In this document: in pieces, positions 30,583 through 42,200 of the stretch | Position numbering within the stretch: position 1 is the stretch's first letter | Layout of the letters: the number at the start of each line of letters is the position of its first letter | Source: Pleodorina starrii | Lineage: Eukaryota > Chlorophyta > Chlorophyceae > Chlamydomonadales > Volvocaceae | DNA length: 64,000 nucleotides | Assembly: GCA_030267565.1 (NCBI GenBank) | Contig: BRXU01000001.1 | Coordinates: 6,262,001 to 6,326,000 of the forward strand | Direction: 5' to 3' | The notes under the pieces: model-generated | The model's input: only the letters and a program-made list of their open reading frames with translations | Told to the model about the DNA's origin: nothing | Databases searched by the model: none | Position numbers and translations under genes: made by a program

Positions 30583-32929
30583 GACCCCGCCCGGGGTCGC
30601 CTCCCGTTGCTCGGCGTCCGTCTGCAGGTCTCGGCCGTACAGGAAGTCGTACTGGGGCGAACTACCCCAAGGTAACGCCGTTGGGTCTTCCGGGGCTCCA
30701 GGGAGGGGGGTTACGTCTTGGGGCACAGCCTATCGTACCCTTCCCCCGGCGGTAAGGAGGGGTGCTGCCTTTCAGGCGTTCATGCTTTGTGGCTCCGCCT
30801 GAGGGTCGGGATGGGGGGGTTCACCCCCTCACCCCTCACCCCCTCCTCACCCCTCTCTTCACCCCCTCAGGATGTCCCTCGACTGTCCTTCAACACCCAC
30901 CCCGCCCCGCACCCCGCCCCCCCCGCCCTGCCGCGGCCCTCCCTTCCCCAATCCGCCGCGCCGGGCAAACTCTCCAGGCCAACCAATTGAACTCAATTAA
31001 ATCCATCCACCCCACCCCTACCCCGCATCTAGGCTGGTTTGCGAAACCGGAGTACACCGCTGCCAGCTTGTACGAAGACATCATCAGGAAGTGTGAGGCC
31101 AACACATGCGGTCAGTCCAGGGAGGGGAAGGGGAAGGGAGGGGCCTCACTCTTTGCTTCTCTCTTATATAGACACAGCAGTTACACACAGCAGTTAAGGT
31201 ATACACACACGGGGAAGGGAAGGGAAGGGAAGGGCCCGAGCCCCGCATGTGCGCTCTGGTGGGTGGTGGGTGGGCCTGGTGGGCGGTGGCTGAAACCAGC
31301 GGTGAGCGGACAGCGGCCAGCTGGGGCACGACGAGGCCGCAGCATACACGGCGACAGGCGCTGTAACTGACAGTCCTACAACTGACACGATCAACCGCCA
31401 ACTGCCACGTAACGACTTGCAGGCCAGGACGCCCTGTTCATGATCTGCAAGTTGGCCAACAACCCGCAGGAGGCGCGAATCGTGCTCAATGCATTTGCGG
31501 CGGTACGGGCGTCACTTGTACGGCAAGGTTACTACAAGCCGTACGGCGAGCGACTGGCGGTGGCCTTCGTGCACGTGAGTTTGGCAGCCTTGCCTCAGGG
31601 ACCTGTGCGTGTGCTCGTGCGTATGCTCGTGCGTGTTCGTATGCCCGGGTTCTGACTCCTTCAATACCCCCTCTCTCTCCCCCTCTTTCTCTCTCTCCCA
31701 CTCCGTCTCTCTCTCCCACATTCTCTCTCTTCCCTTCTCTCTCCCTCCCCCTCCTTCTCTCCCTCCCTCTCTCTCTCCCTCTCTCCCTCCCTCTCCCGGT
31801 GTCAGATGATCCGCACCGCTGATGCTCCCGATGTGTTGGTGGAGGCGCTGCGGCGGGCGGCCGAGCTGGGTCTGCTGCTGAGCCGCACCCGGCTGCACGA
31901 GCTGCTCAAGCAGTGGGGCCAACAGGGGGAGCTGGCAAAGATAGAGGAGGTACCGTGGGCGGCGACCCGGCGGGTGGGGGGTACACGGGAGGGAGGTACA
32001 AAGACCACTGCATCTGCCCGCCTGCCCCTGCTGCTGCCCTGCCCTGCCTGTCTGGATCGTTGGTACCTTTTTTTGGTTTTTGTTGCTGCTGCTGCTGCTG
32101 CTGCTGGATCGCTCCTGCTGCCGCTGCTGCTGAGCCTCTCCTCTACCTGTTGCTGTTGCTGCCGTCCCTGCTGCTGCCCCTTCTGTAGGTCCTGGCCTCC
32201 ATGCCGCTGGGTGGAGTGCCGTACGACCACGTCACGGCGTACATCGTCATCCGTACGGCAGTCAACCTGGGCGCGATGGACAAGGCAGAGTACTACGCGG
32301 CCGCCATGCAGCAGCGCCAGGTACGGCAATTCGTACTTTGCCGCTCGAGTACGGCATACCGGAGCACTGGCAGCGGGCACGGTAATGCGATAAACCATCG
32401 GTTGACCGCTTCTCCGTCGGAGAGCCCCACCGCCCGCCCGCCTCGCCCGTGTGGGCGGCGATCTCCGCAGTTGGCGCGTTGGTCCCACTGTGTGATGCGC
32501 TGTGCAGCTGTTCCCCTCTGTCTCGTTCTCCCGCACCCGCACCCGCTCCCGCACTGTGGGATCTACCTCCGGGTGGGGTCTGCCGGGCGAGCTGAGCCGC
32601 TACCGGCCACTGTCGGGCACTGCGGCCTCTCCCAAGAACCCAACCGCGACGTGCGGAATGGGTTCCAGTCCTCACCACCCCTGGCAGCCGATTCAAGCCC
32701 TTCCTTCCCAGACCCAAAGCGCACCGTTCCCCTCGCCGCCCTCGCCACGCTCACCCGTCCGTCCGCCCGCCCGCCTTCCCCCTTCCCCGGCCCCCCGCCC
32801 TCCCGGCTTCAGATCCGACTGACCGGCAGCACTCAGAAGCTTCTGGAGCTTGGGAGAGAGCGGCAGGCGGGGCAGCAGCAGCAGCAACAACAACAACGGC
32901 TGACGGGCCAGCAGCAGCAGCAGCAATAG
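30583..32929 (+). CDS. PPR-like helical-repeat protein, 5' end missing
   Basis: Exons 30583-30671, 31033-31110, 31423-31574, 31806-31949, 32189-32320 and 32813-32929 join in phase to give about 236 residues; the 5' part is not assigned. The protein is a string of paired amphipathic helices (SLYEDIIRKCEANTCG, ALFMICKLANNPQEARIVLN, VLVEALRRAAELGLLLSRTR, HVTAYIVIRTAVNLGAMDKA) resembling PPR or related repeats. The Arg/Ser-rich visible N-terminus (SRCSASVCRSRPYRKSYW) could belong to an organelle presequence. A short Gln-rich tail ends the protein. Function by family would be organellar RNA binding or ribosome association; no specific orthologue was recognised. An open frame on the opposite strand at 30469-30726 is judged to be antisense noise because plus-strand splice sites bound this exon precisely. 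Confidence 0.6.
31661..31800 (+). repeat. CT-rich microsatellite in an intron
   Basis: A run of CTCTCTCCC-type units fills most of the intron before the exon at 31806. It also serves as an extreme polypyrimidine tract for that acceptor. Confidence 0.85.
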
Positions 32930-33182
32930 GCGGTGGCAGGGGGGTCGGAGTCATGACGACGGCGGAGGTGGAGGAGGAGGAGGAGGGGGAGTGATGACGG
33001 CGGTGTGTGAGGAGCGATGATCTTTCGGGATGATGACACGTAGTTAGCGGGGTGTGATGTGATGCGATGTGGGCCTTCGGGTTTCTGCCCGGGGGCTGCC
33101 GGCATTCACCGCGGGGGAATGATTGCGGCGGGCGACGGGCTGCAGGTGTGGTGGTGCGCACCGGTGGTCTGTAGGGAGGTAC

Positions 33183-33187
33183 TGTAA
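33183..33187 (+). terminator. TGTAA polyadenylation signal, helical-repeat gene
   Basis: TGTAA about 255 bases after the stop at 32929; a second one lies at 33216-33220. Either could be used. Confidence 0.55.
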
Positions 33188-33220
33188 CAGACGGCTTTGC
33201 TCTGCATGCAACTAATGTAA

Positions 33221-34643
33221 CGGCTACATCGCGGCAGTGGGAACAGGCATCGCATAAGGCGTGCAAGTGGAGCAGGGTTCAGCTGTAGAGGCCGACCCAT
33301 GGGTCGTTGTGCATGCCGAAGGTCCTGTCGAACTTGGTTCATGTGGTTAAATCAGTCCATTTCCGACCGTCGAAAGATGAGAGCCATCGCGCCGTGTACT
33401 GCTTTGGAAGTGGTAAGGGCAGTTTAGCCCTTGAGACTGCACCGATTTGCCGTTGATCATGTTTGCCTTACAAGATAGACAGAAAGGTCGCAAGCTCTTC
33501 GACTTACAGTGGCAGACCAGATTGAACCTACCCAATCCGATCGTGCAAGTATATGTTCCTTTGCCAGTGGTGGCGGATGCATTGGACCGAGGGGTACAAA
33601 ATCGGTCCTGCACAAAATCACCACTCCAACACCAACGCCTCTCATCATCATCACCACGATTTAAATACAGGACGCTTTGTAAAAGTCTTTACGAACGAAC
33701 CCACGAGAGCCGACCTGAGGTCGCTAACCTAGCAACAACATCGCTCAGCGCACCAGATGAGCGCATCGAAAAACGATGTCGAATGGCCCTACGCAAATCA
33801 AATATGTCAACCTTGTCAAGGTCAGAGTCAAGACTCCCCGTGCATACGACCGCCCTCGGGCTCGCACCCCGCCTGCCTACTTTCTCTATCTTATCCGCGA
33901 GTTGAGAGCCGAACACAACAATTCACCGCTCCTTGGCACACATGCGCGACGCACATGAAGAGCTCGAGCTGGCATGGCACATGCTGGCACGTACGGGCAC
34001 GGGGGAAGTTCAGTGCGGATGTAAGGAGCCTAGTCGTTTCGGACTCGGCTTGCGTCAGCAGCAGGCGAAACGAGGGGCAAAAAACACTCGCGACGGGACA
34101 GTCGGGAAGGTTTGGAACGACACGGCCCGTCCCGCCGCTCGCATCCCCCGCTGCCTTCGAGCGCGTCAACCCTTCACAACAAGAGCCGCCGATAACCCTC
34201 AGCACTCCATTGCTCGACTGAACGCCTCTCAAAACAACTCAAGTAGTAACAGCAACCTGCGATATGCACCCTGACAACCCAAAACACACGCACACACGCC
34301 TCCTTCCTGCGGCAACGCGGCCTCGGCGCACAGCAACCCACCATGCCTGCGGCCATCACTCCTGACGGTGGCCGTCCCAGCATACACTTTTGGCAGCACA
34401 GCTGGGCGTCAACACCCCCCGTCGTCGAGATCCAATCCGTACCGTTCTTCAGCGAGGAACGCTGACCGTGTTGTGGGACGAGCACGCGAGCAGTCGCAGC
34501 GGCACGAGCTCAGCCCCCCCCCCCACGTGCCGCAGCAGCAGACGTGGCCCAGCGGAGGTCGCGCGAACCACACAGACGCACACCACCCGGCGTAGTGCCT
34601 CTCTCAACATGCATTCACACAAATTAACCAACTGTCAGTTAAT
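33221..34643. other. Intergenic spacer between two convergent genes
   Basis: No gene is supported. It should include the 3' UTR of the LCIB-family gene, whose stop is at 34644 on the minus strand. Minus-strand TGTAA candidates occur near 33470 and 33505, implying a 3' UTR above 1 kb if used. Confidence 0.45.
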
Positions 34644-37556
34644 TTAGTTGAGGTTGGCCAGCTCGGGCGAGTCCATGGTGGGTGCGTACATGTCGCGCTC
34701 CAGCTGGTGCAGCGTGTACGGCGCGGCGTTGTTGTCGCGACGGATGCGGCTCTGCCACGACGGCCACTCGGCGGCGATCTGCAGGTTGACCGGGTTGGCG
34801 GCGCGGCCGACGGCGCCCTCGGTGGCAGCGCCGCCCATGCGCTTCTCCAGGTAGGCGTAGGGGATCTCCTGCAGCACACTGCCGCGCAGGCCGGCGGCGA
34901 TGTCGCCCGGCGGCACCTCCATCAGCGACCGGGCGGCCATCAGCTGCAGCTGACGGAAGGACATCGGCTGCGCGGGAGAGAGAGGTTCCGGGGATGAGAG
35001 GGAAAGATCTTAGTGGGTGTGGTGAGGCTGTGGTCATGAGATGATGCATGAGCAGGCCTTCTGTAAGCACCAGCATGTGGGGCCGGCGCGAGGGCAGGCA
35101 GTGGCGGAAAGCCTCGGCCACAGACGACATTAGCAGACGGCAGACGACGTTCACAGGCGCGGCAACAGACCACGTTAACGTCGCGCCAAATCCCACTCCC
35201 TTAGGTTCCCATCCCTGCCGGTCCCACTGTCTTGCCCTGTCCAAATCTGCTGCTCAAATGTCTTCTCGTGTAGGTGGTGTATGTCTCCAGCTGCTGCCAC
35301 CTTCCCCCGGCCACTCACTACCTTTCACCCTCTCCGCGCGCCACTCACCGGCACCATCATCAGGTCCAGGTGCGTCTTCACGCCGTTGACCACCACGTAG
35401 GCCTTGGTGGGCGCCACGAACTCCATCGACGGCTCGCCGCCGTCCTCCAGATCCGCGGCCCAGTTGTGGATCTCGGTTCCCGTGATGACCGCGTAGTCCG
35501 CCATGGCGGGGTTGACCGCCTTCTCAATCAGGTACTCCAGGTCGTCAGAGATGGTGCGCTCGGCAATCTGGAGGTGATAAGGACAGGTTACGGAGGGACC
35601 AGCTTAAGGCGCGTCACCCACCGTCCGTTGTCAGTTACCCGCACGTGTTTGACCCCGACCCTCATGGCCCTCCCTCATGCCTACAGGCCCGAACCTCATG
35701 GCCCAACCCTGGATCACGTAAGCCCCGTCCCGACCTCAGACTGACTTAATCCAAGCTCATTCCAGCCAAGCGCACCCGCCCCCCCACCCGCACCCGCACC
35801 CGCACCTGGGTGAGCGAGGGCAGATCCAGCACGGACACATCCGTCTTCTCGTAACGGATGCGGCGAGCCAGGCGCTGCTTCAGGATAGAGTACTCGGGCT
35901 CCAGCGGGTCGTGCAGACCGGGGGAGCGGACAGCCGCCTCCACGCCCTCAGCCTTGAGCTCAATCAGACACTGGGGGACAGGAGCGGGCGGGGGTGCGGG
36001 AGAAAGGGATGAGCCGCGTGTAGCCGCGTGAACCTCATGCGGCCGGGAGTGGCGCCCCCAGAGTACGCAGTAACCCTTGAAGTCACGTTCGGTCCGGTCC
36101 AGGCACCACTGCTGTCCTCGGGAAACTGTTTGTATCTGTTTGTGCGTAACCCTTGCTCATCACTCCGAGCCATGCGGCGAGTGCTGCTGGAGGGTGCGTG
36201 AAAGTGGGACCGACGTGACCCTCTCCACCGCCCCGCGGCTTACCTTCTGCAGGGCACCGCAGGCGCAGGACTTCTTGGGGCGGCCGGGGCGGCTGATGGC
36301 GCCCATCTCGCCCTCGCTGTTGATGGCAATGTGGGGGAAGGCGAAGAACACGTAGCGCTCGCGGCCGCCCTGTATTCGAATAGGGGTTCCAGGGAGATGT
36401 TGTGGGGTCGGGAAGGGGCAGGTTGCGCGCACTGACGAGGCCCTGCCGGCCTGCACCATGAGCCATGGCCTCACGAGCTGTGGTATAGCCTAGTGCACAT
36501 AGCCAAATGTATCTACCATTATCTGTCATTGCGCGGATGAGGCAACAGTGAGCACCGAAAGCTGCTTCTATGTGTCAGCTTCTCTTGCCAGCCAGCGCCC
36601 CCCTCCTTTGCCCCGGCTTTCCAATAGGCATGAAGCCGCCATATGCCCAATCCGTCTCTGCTCGATACATCGCTTGTGCCCCCTCTCCCCGCAGGACGCA
36701 CCGCGCAGACGGGGGAGTGGCTGAGGCCGGCCTTCATGCCGGTCACACCGCAGGTCAGGACGGCGCCCAGGCCGTTCGTGTTGAACGAGGAGCCGAAGCA
36801 CGCCTCAATCTTATCCTTCACCACCTGGGTCACCTCATCACGGCACAGGTTGGTCATGGCTGCGAGGAGAGGACAGCAGGGAAGCGGGAAAACGCCGCGG
36901 AGAGGGCGCACGGTTAGATGGCGGTTGACTGGGTTGAGATAGGTGGATCTATTGACGCCATGCTGCTCCTTTGTTGAAATACAGGTACTATGTAACAACT
37001 GATAGGCGGGGGTCTTGTGATCCCGTGCTCAAGAATTCGCCACCCTACCACGGCCTTCCAACTCACCAATCGTGTTGTCGCCAGTGAAGCCGAAGCCAGC
37101 CAGGGCAATCTGCAGAAATCATAACCGCTCATGGTTACGTCATGATCTCAACAGAAGTGGGACGCAGAATGCGTGCGTACCTCAACGCGAGCCATGAAGT
37201 CGTCGACGCCCAGAGCAGTCGGGAAGTACCTGTGTCCCACATACCCATATCATTACAATTGTCCATGTTGTAAGATGTGATACGTGGATGCGCCACAATC
37301 CTTACCGCAGGACGTGGGCGTGGCGGTCCTGCATGTGCTTGGCGAGGTCGACCTCCTCCATCGGAGCAGGCACAGCAACCGGCGAGCCATTGGTTTGCGC
37401 AATAGCCTTCGTCTGAGCAACCGTCAGGGCGTTGCTGGCCTGAGCACGAGCACTGCGGACGCGGCGAGCGACGGGCTGCGCGCGCACAGCCGGGGCGACC
37501 AGGGCGCTGTGCGACTTGGCCGGCGTGCTGATAACGGTCTTCTGAGCGAGGGCCAT
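34644..37556 (-). CDS. LCIB/LCIC-family low-CO2-inducible plastid protein (theta-CA-like)
   Basis: Family members work in the chloroplast stroma around the pyrenoid, recapturing leaked CO2 as part of the carbon-concentrating mechanism. Exons: 37556-37306, 37229-37181, 37109-37067, 36859-36702, 36369-36244, 35970-35806, 35567-35349, 34967-34644; 444 residues, the usual length for LCIB and LCIC. The first 50 residues are rich in Ala, Ser, Val and Arg with no acids, as in a plastid transit peptide. The fold that resembles beta-carbonic anhydrase carries LTCGVTG, YVFFAFPHIAI and SCACGAL, which supply the Cys, His and Cys expected to bind zinc. The ending LERDMYAPTMDSPELANLN is Ser/Asn-rich. Which paralogue (LCIB, LCIC, LCID, LCIE) it is cannot be settled by eye. 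Induction at low CO2 through CIA5/CCM1 is known for the family, not shown here. Confidence 0.9.
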
Positions 37557-39230
37557 TTTTATCGCTTGAAGTATTGCAAAGAGTTTGATGCGAAGCGCAG
37601 TATGTCAATGCAGTAATGGTGCAGCCCTGCTGTCTTATGAGTTGGCGGGTTGGGGCTTGTAGTAGGGAGTAGGGACGTGCGATGTCGTGCGATGCACGAC
37701 AACATACCCTACCATTGCATTCTCACCTACATGCGTAACAGTGTCTCTCAGATATACAGTTTGTTGAGGACATTCCCAATTGTCAGTGCGAAATGCGGCT
37801 CTTCAGTTTGGAAATTCTGACTAAGGACAGGGAGACCAAACTCTTTGGTTAAGAACCTGCAGCGAACATGTTGGTATCGACATTGAATCCATTAGCGATT
37901 GTCGTGCAGCTAGGAAGGCTCAGTGGTTATCCGCCGAACTCTTCCGATGGCTGGTGGTTACGTCTTGTTGTCGCCTTGCCAGGCATGAACAGTGACGCGA
38001 AGAAGTTGCATGTTGCCATGTCCACATGTTCTGAGCGCCACAGCGAAAAACTGATCACGGCCCTTGGGGGTAACGGCGGGACCAGGCGCTGTCGCCCCCA
38101 GAACGCGCCCAAATACCACCTCTCGACTTGCAATGTCGTGCACCTCTCACCCGATGCACGACATTGCAAGTTGTCAGCTGGCAGTTCAGCTGTCCGTGTG
38201 AATATGCAGGTTGCCGTATCATGGGGTGGTTGGGTGGCGGTATGTCAATTTTGTGCCGGACGGGGGCTCGTTGCTTAAATGCTGCAAAACGTGACCACCC
38301 TTGTACGGTAACTCAGAAGTGAGCATCATTTGCTGATGTGGTCTTTCGCTACGGTTGCGCCACCCGCGCTTTCAGACATGACAGGTACCTGTACACGGGT
38401 CCTCTATTTCCTCCCGAAACGTGACGACAATCCAGAACCACGCCCTGATCCAATATGACGCGCGCACCAACAGCGTGGAGTGCCCCGGCAGCGCTCGGCC
38501 GCCTTCCCACCGCGTTGCGCGGGCGGCCTGTGGACCCGACCTGTGCCCCAACGCGTCGCCGAGCCCTCTTGGTATGCCGCAATCTGCCTCTATTCGTGCG
38601 TCTCTTTACGCGACTTCCTATGTGTGTGCATGAGTTCCAGTGTCCACTGGCGGGCCTTTATCCGGTCATGCGCCTCCCAACAGCCGCTATGGCCATGCCT
38701 GCGCCCCTCCTCCGCCGTCCCGCATGGCTGGCCGATCGCGACAACGCATCTGGAAACGGCACCGCTTGGTCGGTCTTCGCCGCTCCTTGTCCCAGCACCC
38801 CAACCCTCAACTTGGCAGCCCTCGACGACCGAGTGCCGCTTCCAATGAACCAGTTTTAACCAGCGCGCCGCAGCTCTTGGTTACGCCGGTCTACCCGTAT
38901 GCGAGCGCAGTCGACAGCTTGGGCGGCTGAGTCGGTGCACGTACCGCAATAGGCTCACTTCCGTCCAGATGCAGGGTCATCGGCCGCGCTCACCACCGCG
39001 CTCGGCGGCCATGTCTGGCCAGTGGCCCCCATACCAGCTACCGTAGGCCTGTCCTCTTGGATAGCCTCGCGCCCTCCCGCCCCGCTCCCTCCCTCCGTCC
39101 GAGACCACACAACCAGGACGCTCCTCCTCACGCCCACTTGGACCCTCCCTCGCCCCAACACACCCTCCCAACACGCCCCTGCTCCTGCTCCTCCTCCCGC
39201 GGTCTTCTCTTTTCCCTCCTCCCGCTCCTG
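37557..39230. other. Promoter of LCIB-family gene and unresolved spacer
   Basis: The part next to 37557 should hold the LCIB-family promoter and 5' UTR. A 17-bp perfect hairpin lies at 38126-38171 and a smaller TGTCGTGC palindrome at about 37684. A coding-like plus-strand segment at about 38415-38500 (QNHALIQYDARTN) is bounded by splice-like signals but could not be built into a gene. The right end is 3' UTR of SF3A1. Confidence 0.4.
38126..38171. repeat. Perfect 17-bp hairpin
   Basis: ACTTGCAATGTCGTGCA (38126-38142) pairs exactly with 38155-38171 around a 12-base loop. A related palindrome with TGTCGTGC arms is 450 bases upstream. Confidence 0.9.
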
Positions 39231-42200
39231 CTACTTCTTGCGCGCGCCTCCGCGCTCCTTGAGACCCAGGTTGAGCACCACGTCCGGTGACACGTTGTAG
39301 TGCGCCAGCGACAGCTCGTCGCGCATGAAGCCCACGCCCTCCCGCGCCAGCTTCTGCTTGTTGGTGGGCAGGTCCAGCACAGCTGCCAGGCGGCCCTTGA
39401 ACTCGCTCACGCTGTCGCTCAGCGACGCCACCTCCACCTCCAGCATCTGCCCAATCAGCTTCTCGCTGCCCTCCACCTCCGGGCACAGCACCTTGACGCG
39501 GCTGGGGCCCGGGAAGCGAGCCAGGAACTCCTCCTCCGCCTGCAGCACGAAGTCGCCGCCCACACGGGCGCGCTTGGCGTCGGGCTGGTCGTCGGCTGGC
39601 AGCGGCGGCGCCTCGCGCGGCAGCGGCGGGGCCGCCGACGAGGAAGGAGGCGGCGGCGGTGGCGGCGGTGGCCCGCCGGGGCCGCCGCCGCCGCCACCGC
39701 CGCCTTGCATGCCCGGCGGCCGCTGCATGCCGCCCATTGGCCCGCCCATGCCCATGTGTCCACCCATGCCCATATGTCCGCCCATGCCCATCGGCCCGCC
39801 CATTCCCATTCCCATCCCCATGCCCATCCCCATGCCTGGCGGCCGCATGCCCATCGGCCCGCCCATTCCCATGGGGCCCATCCCCATCGGCCCGCCCATC
39901 ATGCCACCCATGGGTGGTCGCATCATGCCACCCATGGGGCCTCCCATCGGCCCGCCCATGCCCATCCCCATGCCCATCCCCATGGGTCCACCCATCATGG
40001 GCGGCCGCTGCATGCCGCCACCCAGAGGCGGCGGCGGGGGCGGCATCTGCCCAGGCGCGCCGCCGCCGGGCCGCGCCGCCGGGCCGAGTTGCACCGCCTG
40101 CGGGATGGAAGACGCGCCAGCGCCGCCACCGGCGCCGGCGCCACCTGCACCGGTCCGCTCCGCGTTGTCCGCCCGGCTGTCCGCGATGGCCCGGATCTGG
40201 TTCTGGAGCGCCTCGCCGCCCTGTGTGGCGCCGTCCCAGGCCACCGGCCGCCCCACGCCAGACATCATCTTGTCCTTGATCTCCTCGCGCACCGCCTGGG
40301 GGAGGAGAGCAGGAGGAGGAGGGGCCGAGGAGCCGAAGCGTTCGAATTTAGGTCCCGAGCACAATGAGGGAAGCCCTAGGCAGGACATGAGGCGCTAAAC
40401 CAAGACGAGAGCTGCACTCGCTGAGAGCGGAGGACCGAGTGTGCAGAGGCGGAGCTCTGCGTAGACAAGTGGAGGAGGGCGCCGCCGCCGGCGCGCACGA
40501 GCCGTTTCTGTGGGTGCACGACTCCTCCTTCCCCACCCAGTCACAGCACTCTGTGAATACCGCACCCATATTGAGGATACCGCTTCCAACCGCAGACAAC
40601 ACTAACAACGACATCGAAGACCGCTCAACACCGCTAAAGCGCTCCACCAGAATCCCAATGCTCTCCATCGGTAGCTTTCCTCTGAGCTTCCAGGATGCCG
40701 CCGTCCCGGAAAAACGTGCCGACAGCAACGATCGCATGGTTGCACGACGAAGCGCGTGCCGCAGGTCCCCGGCCTTACCTGCTGCAGCTCCTCCTCGGTG
40801 GATCCGAAGATATCCGGACGGGACGTCGCCAGGCCCACCAGGTTGCGGGTGATCTCGTCGTCCCCGGCCTGAGAGGGAAACAAGAGGAAAAGGACGAGGA
40901 CGAGGAAGGGCGTGGATGTGGGTGTGGGTGTGGGGCTCCCACCTCGTGAGGCGCCATTCACGCAGGCGTGGGCCACTCAGAGCATCCAGAAACAGAAAAG
41001 GCCACCTCCTCCATGCTCCCCGAGCCCAGAGACCAACTTCGACACTCCCCCCGCGATGCGATTCCCCTCCCCTTGCCCGCCATTCCGTTGCCGGACGTTG
41101 CTGCCCCTGGAGTACTTCTCCCCCAACAGCCCCAGACCCGGCATCACCTCTTCTCCATTGAGAGGAAGGTCGGATACTCTCTCTCCCAAACGCCTGGCAC
41201 CAGCCCAGACCAACCCGAGCCCAACCCGAGCCCTGATCCCGATCCCGACCCAGGCCAGCCAGGCCAGTCAGTCGCACCTTGGTCGTCTCCCTGATCTTGG
41301 ACAGCATGACGTCCCGCTGTTCCTTCCACCGCGGGTCGATGAGCGAGATGCGCATGTGCTCCGCCATCTCCTCGATGGGGATCAGCTCGCCGGTAATGGG
41401 CGACACCACAAACTTGGTCGGGTCGTACGACCTGCCCGCGTGCGTCTTAACCGCCTGGCGCGAGTAGTTCTTGACCACCTTCCGGGGCGCCTCTTCCTCC
41501 TCCTCCTCCATATCCTGGTCCATGTCCATGCCCGCATCGGCGTCCTCTGAGGCAGGCTCCGGCGCAGCGTTGGCGCCGCCGGCGGCCGCCGCTGCGGCGG
41601 CGGCGCCTTCGGCGCCCTCCGCGCCGCCGTTGGCGGCCGCGGCGGCGCGGCGCTCCTGCTCCGCCGCCTCCGCCACCATCGCCCGCTCCTCCTCGTCCAT
41701 CTCCATGTCCGCCTCCTGTGAACCGACCGACCAACAAACAAACAATCAACCAACCAACCGACGAACCGCATCTTCTTTGTCAGACGGGTGCCAACCGCCG
41801 CCCACGGAGCAACATCAGTGGTTCAGTACAGAAGCCGTAACCCGCCCATTTCGCAACCCACGCGTCGGTCCGTGCTCGGAACAGAAAGCAAGGAAGGGCG
41901 CCGCTGGATCGCAGGCTCGCAGGGTTGCGACCGGTACAGCCCGTCTGCGCTGCCGCCATTACATGTGACCCATGGGTCTGCCGTCAGGGAAGCGCAACCA
42001 TGCTGCTTCCGAACGAGCAACACCCAACAACCCCAAGCAGCTGATAGTCCACTGATCACACAACGGGACGCCGTCCCGGCCGTCAGCCCCTCCACGCGGA
42101 CACGGGACACGGGCCAGTCTGCCTCCACCTGCCCCGGCCCGCGTCTCACTTTGATCGCCTCGGCCGCCGCCGCCTCCTGCTGCTGCAGGTTCAGGGCCTC

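Noticed and set aside
30469..30726. Minus-strand frame with protein-like composition (QYDFLYGRDLQTDAEQ)
   Set aside because: Plus-strand acceptor and donor bound an exon at 30583-30671 exactly in phase with the helical-repeat gene, so the minus frame is most likely its antisense shadow; it also has an in-frame stop just upstream.
38349..38930. Plus-strand gene between LCIB-family gene and SF3A1
   Set aside because: One coding-like segment (QNHALIQYDARTN) has splice-like edges, but no second exon in phase, start or family match was found.
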